Positions 12,801 to 25,300 of a stretch of 64,000 bases of DNA are shown piece after piece. Source of the stretch: Echinococcus granulosus (lineage: Eukaryota; Platyhelminthes; Cestoda; Cyclophyllidea; Taeniidae). Under the pieces are notes generated by a model. That model ran no database searches and was not told the origin of the DNA. It was given only the letters and a program-made list of their open reading frames with translations. Location: NCBI RefSeq assembly GCF_000524195.1, contig NW_020170384.1, forward strand, positions 840,998 through 904,997, read 5' to 3'. Position numbers and translations under genes: made by a program. Position 1 is the first letter of the stretch. Every line of letters begins with the position of its first letter.

Positions 12801-15800
12801 GGCATCTGCGATGGCAGGCTTTTCTTGGTGACCTTTGACCATCAGGGATATGTATTAGCAGAGATCGACTTTAAGTCCTTCACTTCCGCATTCTCAACGA
12901 ACATGCATCGTTTGCTAAGTCGATAAATGCATTCAATCTGCAGCAAAAACTTTCTTGCGGTTAGTGAAGACTGCCTTTGGCGCATTGTTGCAGGGAAGTT
13001 TGATATTTTTCTGCCAATGTGTCAGCTTGCCTTTTTAAATGTCAGTGCTACAACAAATAAGAATAAAAGTACATTTCTGAAAAACAATCCAGAGCACTTA
13101 TTCAAAATTTGTACTTAGACAGCAGCCAAAGATTGCATGAGCGAGGATTCTCGCGACCTTAAAAGTGGAGAGGTTGCAATGATGTACCAGAATTCACTGG
13201 TGGTTTGACATAGAAACTAGCATTTCCGGAAAAAAAGCAATTGCCAAGACTGTGACAAGCTGATGTTGCACCTTTCAAATTGGTAAGGATTGGATGCACA
13301 ACCAGTATTTTCCTTCCGGTGCCTCAACCTCGTTTACGCACTAATAGGCTCACATTTTATGTAAGTCGAATAACAGTACACGGATTTATCTATGCAGAGT
13401 GGGTATGAAGTAGTAATTGCCTTGCATGTAGAAGAAGTCACATCAAGTATTTACTTAGTCTCTCAAACCAGCACACTGCATTTCGCCTTTATCCCGACCA
13501 TGTACAGTCGATCGTTCGCAGCAAAGTCTCCAGCCTTCGCATCTTCCACCGCTTAACGCAAGAATTACCCATTACCTCGTTGTTGGCATAATTTTAAGTC
13601 CCTTGAGTTGTGGATGGTGGTTAAAGGCCAGGTGCAGGAAAGAGTTAAGTGCCTTTTCTTTGCATGAATTTGAAATGGTTCTTCTTTGTAATACTAAAAA
13701 CTAGAATATCTATGGGAAAGTGCTACGAAAGGGAAGTGCCGAAGAACTTTTCACCTCTTCAGGGTTTTTTCCGACTGGCATTGCGAGCCGATGAACGCGA
13801 TTACTTGCTCTTATTGGAATTTACTCAGTGCAGACCCCTTTCCAGGTCTATTACTTGAATGCAAAGTATTTAAAAAACAGAGCCTTTAATTCGTTGCTTA
13901 AGTAGTCGATAATGAAGGACCCACAAAAATTTGGATCAGTAATTTTTTTAAGGACGGCATAACTCATGCTTCAGTTCTGAGATATTTTCCAAAATGGAAT
14001 TTCAAATTTGTTCCTTGAAACGTTATCACAAGTCTAATTTTATCGATGCCGATCAAACTTTTTACTGATTTCTGTAAAGTAGGTAAGGGGTACCAGAGTG
14101 ATTCTAAGAATTTCCAATACTATTTCTTAGCGAAAATTTGGCGCCAGTTAAAAATAACGGCTTGTAATCCCAGGATCATAACAAATGAAGTATAGGGACG
14201 CGGATAGCCTAACTTCAAAATGATGTATTGCATGATATTACCCCTAAGGTTTAACCATCCTGCAGCTTAATTACCTCAGCATTTCTATTTTTCCTATTCT
14301 TTATTAACATTTACAATTATACGTCTGTTTACTTTAAGGCTATCCTAAATTCTGGAAAGTTACCCAACAAGACAACTTTTGAAACAAAAAATGACTCGTT
14401 TTTAGCATAACGGGTTTCAACTTTTTCTACATTGACATGGTTGTAGCGTCGAAGAATTAGCTCCAGCACCATTTTCAGGGTGTCAATTATTTTAGAAAGC
14501 TACATCTCAAGCACTTCACTATGAAGCAGATGATTTAAGGCAATGGACGCTAAATTCGCCTTTCCTAAAGTTTGTCTTCGCACTTAAATGGAGTGAAGCG
14601 TTTCAGCCGTTTTGACAGACCTATGAAGTATCGCAAAATTTAGGAATGTCTGTGAATTTTTTAATTTACGCCTTAAACAAACAGTTGTGCAAATTTAGCC
14701 AAGGGTCAGTGAAAATGTTTATGTCAGATATTGCTAACGCACTAGCTGAGAAGCCTACAACGGTATCGTGTGTTGATTAACTGGCTATTTGATTCTCCCA
14801 ACAGAAAAGCATCGTGATAAGGATTGAACCGTTAACCTGCGAGTGTGTAGCATTTGGCCTATGACAAGTCGGAGATACTTCAAGGGGTAACGACTGATGG
14901 AAAAGTCCCTATGTAAACAGGTTGCGGGGAGGACCAGGCGTCTTGCTAAGAAAAATGATCTCAAAAAGGACGTCGAGCTCAGTTTAGAGGAGTCCAGTCG
15001 ACCCCTTGAAGTGCAGATGTGTAGCAACTTGTAAATGTCCTCACAGCCTTAGATTTGGTCCCGAATTGTTAAAATTCATCGATGAAGAATAGAACTACAC
15101 AAATAAAGAGTTTCGGGGGTTATAGACTGCTCGATAATGAGATGTAACTGCATGTGAATTGTTGAGCAAAATGGATAGTGGCTTGAGAATTTTGCCGCCA
15201 ATATGACTTTGGTACTAACCCCTGCCTCATCTGATACCTCAGTTTCCAGTTACTCGCCTACTAGATGTCGCTTCTTATTATTTTAGAAGATAAATTTATA
15301 AATTCTGCCTTAGAAAGACCTTGAGTCGTTATTCCTACCTTGTAAATATTGAAGCGAAAACTCCCTTTACTCAAGAATCAAATAGGCATGAGGTGGACTG
15401 TTAGGCCCGGTCTAGCATTTAAATCCTCCACCAAAGGTTGAACCGAAATTTTATTTCCCTGGTGAATTAGAATGGTCTATGCTTTGTGATTTCTTATACT
15501 CGAATTACGCACAAATGATGCATAATGTCGACTGTCGTTTCACTGACACCAGTGTCGAAACCTCGGTGAGGTCCGATTACAACAGGAAGGAGTCGGAGCC
15601 TCGAAATAAAGCGTCATCCTCTGGACCCACTGGCTGTGTATGAGTCATTCTCAAGCCCACCCTGCCACTACCTAGGGTCAGTAGGTGATCAAGAGCAAGA
15701 TAGATCCTGCCAGCCCCTAACGCGGCCTTTTCTTATCGGTCAGGCAAGAGAGGCGCGGAGGCAGGCGGACCGAATTTGCGCGTTGGCGATGGCCTCGCTC

Positions 15801-18103
15801 AAGAAGGTCATACAAAACACACGCCACATTAAAAGTTTACTTAAATCATAAATAGTAAAATTTCCACATAAAATTTCAGTGCTAGTAGGTGTGTGGATAA
15901 ATGCTAATTTAGGAATTCGGATAGAGCACTTTACACAAATAATCGGTCTTGCATCTTGCTCTGCAGTTAGGTTGGTAGCACACAAATATGAAGTCGTGCA
16001 AATAAAGGTGAATTAATTGCACGACCACCGCTAGCCTGTAGGTAAAAGCAGACACTTCGCCTAATTTTATGTCTTTCTCATTCAATGGAAGTGGTCAAGT
16101 CCTCTTTTTACTGCTTCTCTTTGATAGCCATCCCTTCCTTTCTAGCTGTAACGCAAAAGGTGTTGCAGACATTATGAAACATCAGGAAATGCACCAGACC
16201 ACTAAAATTTTTGTTTTCCGGCCTTGTTTTTGCGGTCTTAGACTTTACTAGTTTATCATGACAGGATCGCTATTTTTCGATGTACCAATTGTTAACATTA
16301 CGACGTCCTTAACCCCCATCCTGGCTAACTCATCCAGACCCCCAATTACACTTCACTTGTGTCAAGGGGAAACATTGATAATAAAAACGGCGTGGGAGCC
16401 ATGCATCACCCATTTACTTAAAGCTGATTGTTTTTTTATGATATCCAGAGCCAAATATCACCAGATAATTTTTTGTCTAGAGCACGACTTGCCGCCAAAA
16501 TATGGGTTTTTATGCAGAAGGACTGGGATTCTTCGTGCCGTTGACGTGGAAGTAGAAATCAGCAAAAGGGAGTAAACTCGCTGTTCTGTATAAATAGTAA
16601 GAATATATCGATGGGAAAAGTAAGATCCAGGAACTGAGGTCGCGTCAAAATCATGCATTGCATATTGCTTTTAATGAAGACATCCACAAATGCGGAAGGT
16701 ATGACAAATCTGAGGTCCAAAACAGGGGAATTGCATTTTTTAGTGAGAATGCATTTTGAGCTATTGGAAGCATCTCGCGTGTGGTCACGATGACCAAGTA
16801 TAAACGTCTTGCTCCAAGTTGTCAAAGCAGTCGCTGAATTTCAGTGCGGCATAAAATTCATATTCACCATATTTACGCGCCTTTGAACGAAAAGGACCGA
16901 AATTTGCTGATTTCTCAGTAATCCGACCCACAATGGGATGCGCAGCATTCAATAAGCTTTTTATTTAGCTTTCAGAAGAAAATTAATCCTTGATCCCATA
17001 TTTGGCCTAATAAAACATACTTTTAAATAGCCAGTAAAACTCCTTATTTCCAGGGCTTGTTCGTCCTGTTTGGTTGTTTTGACAACTACGAATTTGCCTT
17101 GCAATCCTATACAATGGTTCTTCGAAATCCAACAAGTTGTCCACGAAACAATAGCCGTATTACCTACGCTTCATCCTTTTCTTTAAACCTAGAAGCAAAT
17201 TGTGGTCGTGTAAAAGAAAATTTTCCCCCAAAAGCACTCCACTTTATTTGGTTCGTTGCCATAAAATTCGTAACCACTGTCATTAGAGAAGCAGGTTCAT
17301 TCAAATTGGAAGCACACAGAGGCCCGACGGCACCACCTATGCGAATGTTAATTAGCGGCACATACCAAAGACTTTTGCTGCATTCAGCTGCAAAACTGCT
17401 GTCGCCTCTAAGCCACGTTGGCGGTGTTGCCAAAGATGAAAGGCAGGTACCGTGATGTCATAATAGCTCGTTTCACGCTCCAACATTCTTTAGTGTTCCA
17501 ATGTGACAGCGGTCGCTACCAACTTTGTCGATCAGCTCAAGAAGTAGCGAAGGTCGGTATTCTCACACCAAGTAGCCAGATGTTGTGGACTGGTAAAGAA
17601 CGTGTGGCACATACTTTTGTAGTTGCATGTGTGAAGATGGAAAGGGACGTGCTAATGGGAGCAACCAAATTCTGAATGAATAAAGTCATGGCTGAAAATA
17701 AAATTTGATTCACCTAGAAACAGAGGGCAATAATTTTGCTTTAATGCTGAAAACATTGATAAAATATAATTTCAACATAAATAGTAAAAACAAAATAATT
17801 CCATAGAATGTTTAAAACTGGACATTTCTTGCTTGGCCTCTAAGGACTCAGACAAACGTGAGATCAAGGGCTTGCTTAGTGTAAATTTTGCAATTATTTC
17901 TTATGGATTCTTCGTTTTAAAATGCTTTAGCTGCTTTGCTAAATTCGGTAAGAAATACCATAAGAGGTTATCGAAAAACACGAAGTACACGAAAATTAGT
18001 GCAAACAGAAGTGATGCTTGGAAAAACAGCGTCTGCTACTAGGCGAATAATCCAACTCTCCCGGTGCTTTCGATCCTACGAACAAGGAATAAAATGCAAC
18101 AAC
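6804..18103. other. Long intergenic stretch, no supported gene
   Basis: About 11 kb in which no exon, RNA gene or full mobile element could be recognised. It is mostly AT-rich single-copy-looking sequence with scattered ORFs below 140 codons. Local features seen: a 7-bp-stem hairpin at 8825-8856, a short direct repeat TTCGAGTAGCAAAG near 7850 and 7965, and patches with T-arm-like strings (near 11040, 11475 and 14820) that do not fold as tRNAs. The 15.55-15.80 kb patch is GC-richer than its surroundings but has no identifiable product. Confidence 0.4.
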
Positions 18104-18269
18104 TGTGGCATCTTTGCTGAAGTCGTAATAACTCGAAGCAGCATGGAAGATTATGCATTACCAATGTACAGAAGGGCTGGGAGACTACTACCTTGACCTG
18201 AAGTTCGTGCCGCAGGCCGAAGGTAAAACTTGTAGAGGTTGAGGGAGTACCTGTGTAGTTAAACTTACA
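18104..18269 (-). mobile_element. Inverted solo LTR of the miniature LTR element
   Basis: The reverse complement matches the family LTR along its length: it begins TGTAAGTTTAACTAC, carries CCCAGCCCTTCTGTACATTGG in the middle and ends GACTTCAGCAAAGATGCCACA. The ends are TG and CA, as expected for an LTR. It stands head to head with the complete element that begins about 36 bases further on. No matching 5-bp target-site duplication is visible at its edges. Confidence 0.65.
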
Positions 18270-18305
18270 ATTAAACGGAAAACCAAAGCACTGTAATACT
18301 TTGAT

Positions 18306-19360
18306 ACTTTCCTGAACTCTCCATTTTGGTTAAAAGGACACTTAAGGCTCCGCTAAAATGCATGCCTCTAGGCCATGCCTGTAACCCCCAGCCCTTCTGT
18401 ACAATGGTAATATACATTCTACCCTAGTATTGCGATTTTTTCAACTTCAGGGAAATCTCGGGGCTACATTAATGGACAAAGGTTTCCATTACTGAATGCT
18501 AAACCTTAACGTGGCGGAAGTAGGGCATGTGTTGCACACAGCGGAATCCGTGACGTTCCCTCTAACAGAAAAGCTGAAAATGGCGTCTACTAGCAGAAAC
18601 TGCCCTGACGTCGTGTTCTGCAAGACAGCTACTAACATCTGAAGTGGCACTAACCATAATTTATCTAAAGAACTTTTTTGCACAGCTATCTGCCGTACCT
18701 GTATAAGGCTATCAATCAGTTAAACACGCGATACCTCCTCCACCTCTCTACTAGCTAAGTAGAACGCAGGTCGATTTGGGTGGACAGCACAGAAGTGAGA
18801 ACCAGGTGACAATGGAGAATAGACGCGAAACCTTATTCCAACTAAACTACTCTGAGTCCCTTCCGTTAGCGAATGACTCTACTTTTAGGTCAGCGTTTTA
18901 ATACTAACAACGGATATACATGATGTCCTTCCCTCTAAAACAGTTTCCCGACAGGGCAAAAGCTAAGGTTCAGTAGCAATGTCAAGAGGGCTTAGTAACT
19001 CTGGCATCAAACATTCTCTCAGCTGCACCCAGATTCGATGACTGGAACGGTTGAAAAGTAAGTGTTTTACTTACAGCACCGACTACGTTGTGATAGCCGA
19101 CGCGGCAGATTGACTAGGGGGAGCGGTGGAGAAGAAACTCAAAAGTGGAGAAGGAAGCTGCGTAAGGTTTTGATTGTTTAACTCTTCGTTTTGGTTTCAA
19201 TGCCACTTGAGGCTCGGGCATTATAACACTACCGGGCTGCCTGGCTTATGGGTCATGCCAATAGGCCCCCAACCCTTTTGTGCATTGGCAATACATATTC
19301 TGCCCTAATATCATGACTTCTCTGTTCTTTAGTAAAGACCCGGAGAGCTGCAGTACTGCA
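18306..19360 (+). mobile_element. TRIM-like miniature LTR retroelement, copy A
   Basis: A non-autonomous element of about 1,055 bp with two direct terminal repeats: 18306-18468 and 19171-19360. Both carry the order TTAACTC-like start, ACTTAAGGCTC or ACTTGAGGCTC, CCAACCCTTCTGT, TAATACAT-like, and a CAGGGAAATCTCGGGGCTACA-type end. The 3' repeat begins TG and ends CA. The internal 700 bp encode no reverse transcriptase, integrase or Gag that I can see. A purine-rich run (AAAAGTGGAGAAGGAAG, 19141-19157) sits where a polypurine tract should be. Internal blocks match copy B at 54.3-55.4 kb, for example CACCTCTCTACTAGCT and GATTTGGGTGGACAGCAC. The size and absence of coding domains fit TRIM elements; mobilisation would depend on an autonomous LTR element elsewhere. 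Confidence 0.75.
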
Positions 19361-22300
19361 CAACTTCATTATATTGCAAAGCTTTACAAAGTTTATCCCC
19401 AACTAATTAATTTGAATAAGGATGAATTAAAAAACCTTTGGCTTTATTCGATTATGGTTGTTGTGGCAAATGGATGAAGCTTACCAGAGTCAGAATATTA
19501 TCTACTTGGGTATTCAACAAGGGCTTTATTTTTCGATAAAGCCGCAAAATATTTGCACTGCCAAAATCAGATTAATTTCCCACTCTTTTTCTGTAAACAT
19601 AGGAATGGATATTTCTAACGATGGGGAAGGGGATTTGCGTGACAGTCCTTTGGAGCAAATTAGAAGCTAAGAAAGAAACTTTTTGATTTCCTTTTTTTGA
19701 ATGGACAAATGGCCACTGTAGATAGCCTCCCAAAACTCAGCGTTCCCAGCTCATAAGCGGTTGTGAAGAAATTTTCAAACTTATTTATCTATCAGTAATT
19801 TGAGAAATTTAATCCTGCCCTTTGTAAATAATTGGCAAAGGAACAAAACAGCATGTATTTCTCCATTTCTCCCATCAACAACTGTCGTAGAGCCTTCTAA
19901 TCAAGAAGGATGGTCTGTAGAAGACATAATGCATAATTCACAAAAGGAATTACGCAGGTGTCAAAAGTTTTTGGTGAATTAGAATTCGTAATCCCTTTGA
20001 GGGTTGACGCCGTTGTCCCAGTCACCTGGTCAGCGGAACGCGATGGTATTGTTCGGTGTGTCGTCGAATACAACTATTTGATTTGAACATCATTTTCGGC
20101 ACTACCTTTGAGTACCGTTTCTTTTTTCTGTGGATTTCCTTCTTTCGTTAACATGTAAGCCCCATCCTCGCATCTAATTGATGGAGTATCTCTAAAGGCA
20201 CCTCGATTGCTCGTGAATGAGGGTTGTTCAATATAAGATAACTAATTTATTTGTGATTTGGTCAATGTCGCCCAAAATACACAAGTGGAATGGTTAAAAA
20301 AATCGGCTGATACCTCACTTTTAAGGTGAAACACAGGTGGATTCATTAGCTTTAGCTCTATTTGCAAGGTGAAACCGATCCACTCATAAATCCCAATCCT
20401 GTAAATCAAAGACCCGATAAAAGTAAACTACCAGTTGTTGCACGTATCTTTAAGATCCCACAATTTTCGCACTGTTTTACAGAAGCTGGACTCTCAAAGT
20501 TAGCACCTTCATAGGTAAAGCAAAATTACTAGGACTCCCTGTTGTCAAATTTGCTGACTAGGAGTCATGAAAGGAATCATTTTAGCATCTTGGGTGTTCA
20601 GCCTTTCGACCTCAATAAATTCCTTTAGGTGATACTTTATTACAAGCGTAAAACAGTTTACTCAAGGTGATAGGTGAGGAACCAACGGTATCAATTCCTA
20701 CTATCTCTCCTCTGGAGGTCCTTTTCGTATGGGTCAAAGAGACTCAATCGCTATGGGCTGAGGTCTTTTAAAGATTTTTCAGGTAATGTACAACCAATGG
20801 AGAACACTAATTTTATTGATAACTGAAGACGACTGGCACCTTTCTCGAAAGACGTCTAACACTTTCCTTTCGCCTGTCTGCCCTAATTATTAGTGAAAGT
20901 CTTTAGGGATATGCGTACTAATGAGCCCAAAGCTATTAAGTGTCTAGATGCTCTGATCTGGCCTTTGTGAAGTAAGATCTCACCCTCTAGAGACATTTGC
21001 GTTTACTTTTGTCCAATAGGTATGACCACTTTGTTCCTACTGCTGGTTTGTATGAAGACGTGGAGAACCTCTATAATACCGGAGCCAAAGTGGGACCAGC
21101 ACTTTGCGTAGTTACACTCTAGTATTAAGAAGATCCATTTAGAATAATAGTATTTCCAGACACTTGAAGGAGAAGGCATTGGCGTTACTATATGCACTTC
21201 CCTTCCAGTGTTATTCGATAAAGTTATAGTACTGTAGTCCCTCGCACCAAATGGCTACTAAACAATCTAAATTATCCGTTTTTTCAACCAAGTCTATGCG
21301 TGATAATATGTCTTCACAACCAAATAATCTTTAAAATATCCGACCATTGGGAAAATGGCTCATGTAGCGCAGCAAGACCTTCAACAAAACGCCTGTAGCA
21401 ATCTTTTTAATCCAAGCAGCTGCAATGTTCTGTCTGGCCGGCTGATGCGCGCTGTGACCTGCTGTGCGTGACCGTCCATCACTGCCATCCCAATTAACAG
21501 GGGAATGTAATCCAGAAATTTTACCTGGCATTATAACAACTAGCAGTTTTATGAGCTCAGTGCCAAAATTACTTCTTGTAGACGATATGACACTGATTCT
21601 CTATTTCTTTAACGAAAAGTAGTGCAAGGGCTAAAAGTATAACATTGTTTCGGGATATGTCCAATCAAGATGCTTCCCAGCATTTGAGAACTTATAAAGC
21701 ATCATTTAAATTTTACAAAACCCAACGCAGAAAATTACTTTGTCCCTTGAAGGTAGTCTAAGGAATCATTAAAGTGAAGCATTGAATGCTTTGGTCCTTT
21801 CTCTTTACCAGATCTGTCGATATACGCTGGTTGATGAAAAAGAAATTTTTTTTTTCCTGGTTAACAGGAATTGAGTGGATTTCAGAGCTGTTTTCCATGT
21901 AAAACCTACAGTTTTCTGTGTTGCACGATTCTAGCACTTTCCATTTGTTATCCACAAATGCCTTCTCAACACCATATCGTGATCACGCTCAGGAGCAAAG
22001 ATTTGATCCAGCTTAATCGAATCCTCTAAATTTCATGCCTTAGAATTCCACTTTGGTATCAGATTGAGCAGTTATTCGAATTTCCTTCGTCTACACGATT
22101 TTTGTATGTACCAGAGACTCAGAATACCAGCCATGGGCTAAAATTTAACATTTTCATAAGGATATTTGGGGGATATTATTCATAGTACCGTAGTAGTATT
22201 TGCATATTACAAGGGTGAGTCAAGTCGTTTTCTATAATCATTTCTGTTCTCATTCTATTATTTGATCATGAAAAGTGTACTTTGCATAAAAGCTCAGAAC

Positions 22301-25300
22301 GAACATAACTAAAAGATTTTCATGACTGCTATCAACGTCAACGTGTCATCACTTAGACGTTTGAGAATAAATTCAAAATGAATGGTTGCAACAGTGTTTT
22401 GTGATGCAAACGACGAAACGTGGCACTCTTGTAGCAGTGCAAGCGAAGCGGGTGTCGTCACGATCTCAACGACATGATGTAATGTTCACACTCAAATCGA
22501 AACAACGTTAAATGGCCTAACTAGGCGTCTTTCGTGTTTTCCACTATCCTTTTCATCCTAGATCAAATCGGTCGCCATGTAAAGGGAAACGGAGATGCAA
22601 CGAAATGGAATTTGGTTTAGCTGTGATTCCGTTTGAAAGCAGTTTAAATGAGTAATCGTGAACCATTGGAAAATCTTTCTTCATACAATCAAAACATCAA
22701 CGCTAGGTGGTAGACAAACTGAGCTTTGGAAAGTCCTAGATGATAATGCTTTTAACATCAAACCAATGGAGTGATATGCTATTTACGTTTGGGAAAGGTA
22801 CTAGGATTCATGAATCATAAAAGGAGTCCAAAGTACTTTTGTGACTATACGCCTTTGTTTCGAATAAAATTTGTCAATCTTTTAATTCAACATTGATTAG
22901 CCACTTGCTAAAGTGCTAAATTCGGCTGATGACTGGAGTTTTCTTGTGTAGTACTGCAATTCACCCCTTCAAATCAGAATGTCTGTTGATTATCCAATCA
23001 GCGTCCTGTGAATCCCGATATCTGATTATTTTCAAGGGTCTTTAAAGACCATTCTTTATCCTAAAGGGTTTCCTTTGTTAAGATTGCGAGAAGAGACAGT
23101 ATCAAGTGCCGCAATTTACTACTATTTCCAACTCAGATTTTCCAGTATTCATACTTCCTTAGCACCGTTACACACCTGTTCAATAAGGAAGTAGGTGAGC
23201 AAATATTTCTGAGGAATAAAAAGTATAATATTCCAGATACTTCTTTCCCATTCCGAGAAATCAAGGTTGGAGGTGATAATCCTGCACATTGTTTGTACAT
23301 GTTTGTTAGTTGTCCGCGACTTTGTTTGTAGAGTGGAAGGAAACAAAGGTACGTTAAATGTGTATTTTGATCCGTGCCAAAATCCCTCCGAGCCAGTCTT
23401 GTAACGCGAATGACCTTTGTCCCACCAGATTGAAAAACAGGCCACAATGTAATGAATAAGCTCACATGGTTCTACGAATATCTTAATTTCGAGATTGTGG
23501 AATAGATTAACTTATAATGGATTCGCATGCATGCATGATCAACCCTATTTGATGAGAATAAAGTGTTGATTTTCAGGTCAAAGGCTTCAACAACGTCCTG
23601 ATTAACAATTCAGGGTGTAAATCTTTGGTACTGAAGAGTAACACGTCCAGTAGTTTAGGACACTAAAATGTGAAACGATATACCATAGTTAGGATTCACC
23701 TTTATATCACCAAGTATGCAAGAAATAATAACGAGTTAGAACCTACTGTGGATACCAACATAGGGGATGAACTACCATGGCTTTGCTTTCGTGCTACTTT
23801 TTGCTCCAATTATTATGCGTACCTATTCCAGGATTTATTAGAGAGCCTCATCAGCTCATTGAATATCTAATGACCAGTACCGTTTCGATTGCTTTCGAAG
23901 AGCACTCCAAAATTAAACAGAAACTGCACAAAGGGGATATTTATGCAATTACTTAAACCAACAGTCCAACGTTGGTCCCTACATCATCCGAGTCCTCATA
24001 ACAGTAGCGAAAATCTTGACTGACAAGACAAAATGCCACTGGGCTTAAACCTTTGAAAAGCATTTTCATTATTTTTTTAAAGATGATGCCTGCATGTGTA
24101 TTGGCTAAATCATCAAAAGAAAAAGTAGAGGATTGAAAATATGCTGCAAAGTAATGAACGACCTGCTTATCACTACCTTCAAATGACTCTTTCCAACTGT
24201 TTTGGGATCCAGGAACCTGTTGAAGAGTCACTCTAAGGTGATGTTGGAAAGGAAAAGTGTTTGATAAGAGCTTGAGTGAATAGCTTTGGATATTTTATTA
24301 ATAGACCTTTTTAATGGTCGTTGTTGACCAACTGATTCTTAAAACAAATTCTGCAGTTAAAACACCACTATATTTCGTCAACAAGTTCTTCATATGGGTC
24401 TTAGAGGCAAAAAAACCAAACAATCCACTTTTCTTATTGCTATGGTATAGTTTGGTTCTCCATGACTTTCCTAAAGCCGATACGATACCGGGGCAGAACA
24501 AATAGTGCTGAAGTGCGAAGGTGCTGCTGGCTTGGTCTGGATACCTTGCCACTAGGAGTGAAACTACAATGGTCGTGTCTTTCAGTGCCCAAATAACCAA
24601 AACGAAGAGCTGAGCAAACAATCGAAGAGTTAGAATGGCACCCATTACCCTCTTTTCCTCCCCTCCACCACTCTCCGAAGTAATTCCTCTTTCATAGTCA
24701 AATGTGACATGCATGTGACACTCTTGGCAGCTGTGTCGGAAAAGTTTCCGTGTCTTTTTTGTTTGCTTCTTCACTTGCATGACTAGTAAAATTAGCGTTT
24801 TGAAATGTGATTTTTCTTTAACTTTGAATTAACCTATTCAAAGTATCAAAACATAACTTTAGTGTACCCGTTTGCCGGATAAAATGAAATAAGTAACATT
24901 CTGAGATCATTTTGATAGAAAAACCGTGTATCGGATACGTAAGATTGTCATTGTCAACATAGCAAATTTCGGGTCAATCAAATAATCAGAAGGTACCAAG
25001 TTTGGTTCGCTTGATTTCAGTGTTTGAGGGTGACCTTTAAATGCTCAAATGTCAAGCTATCTCGAAAGACTAGATCCTTGCCTGATTCTGCTTTGTTGAA
25101 GGGAATACTGCTCGGTGTTCCTGTTTAAATGTCATCATTTAAGGTAATTGAGTTGCTGACCTTTCTGTTTATTTCAATTTGGTTACGAGGGCCACTAGTT
25201 TCTTCGCTTCTTTCTAATTATTGCCCATCAGAGATATTACTCTGACGATTTCAAACAAAACGGAATTTTAATGGTGAATTTTCCACCTAAGAAATAACCC

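Noticed and set aside
17057..17455. Overlapping ORFs of 132 (plus) and 89 (minus) codons
   Set aside because: Both strands are open over the same bases and neither translation resembles a known family. Codon pattern does not favour either strand.
24298..24780. Minus-strand ORF of 160 codons
   Set aside because: Longest ORF in the gene-poor region with a hydrophobic middle, but it has no domain, no coding-like codon pattern and no splice or polyadenylation context. Length alone is compatible with chance in 64 kb.
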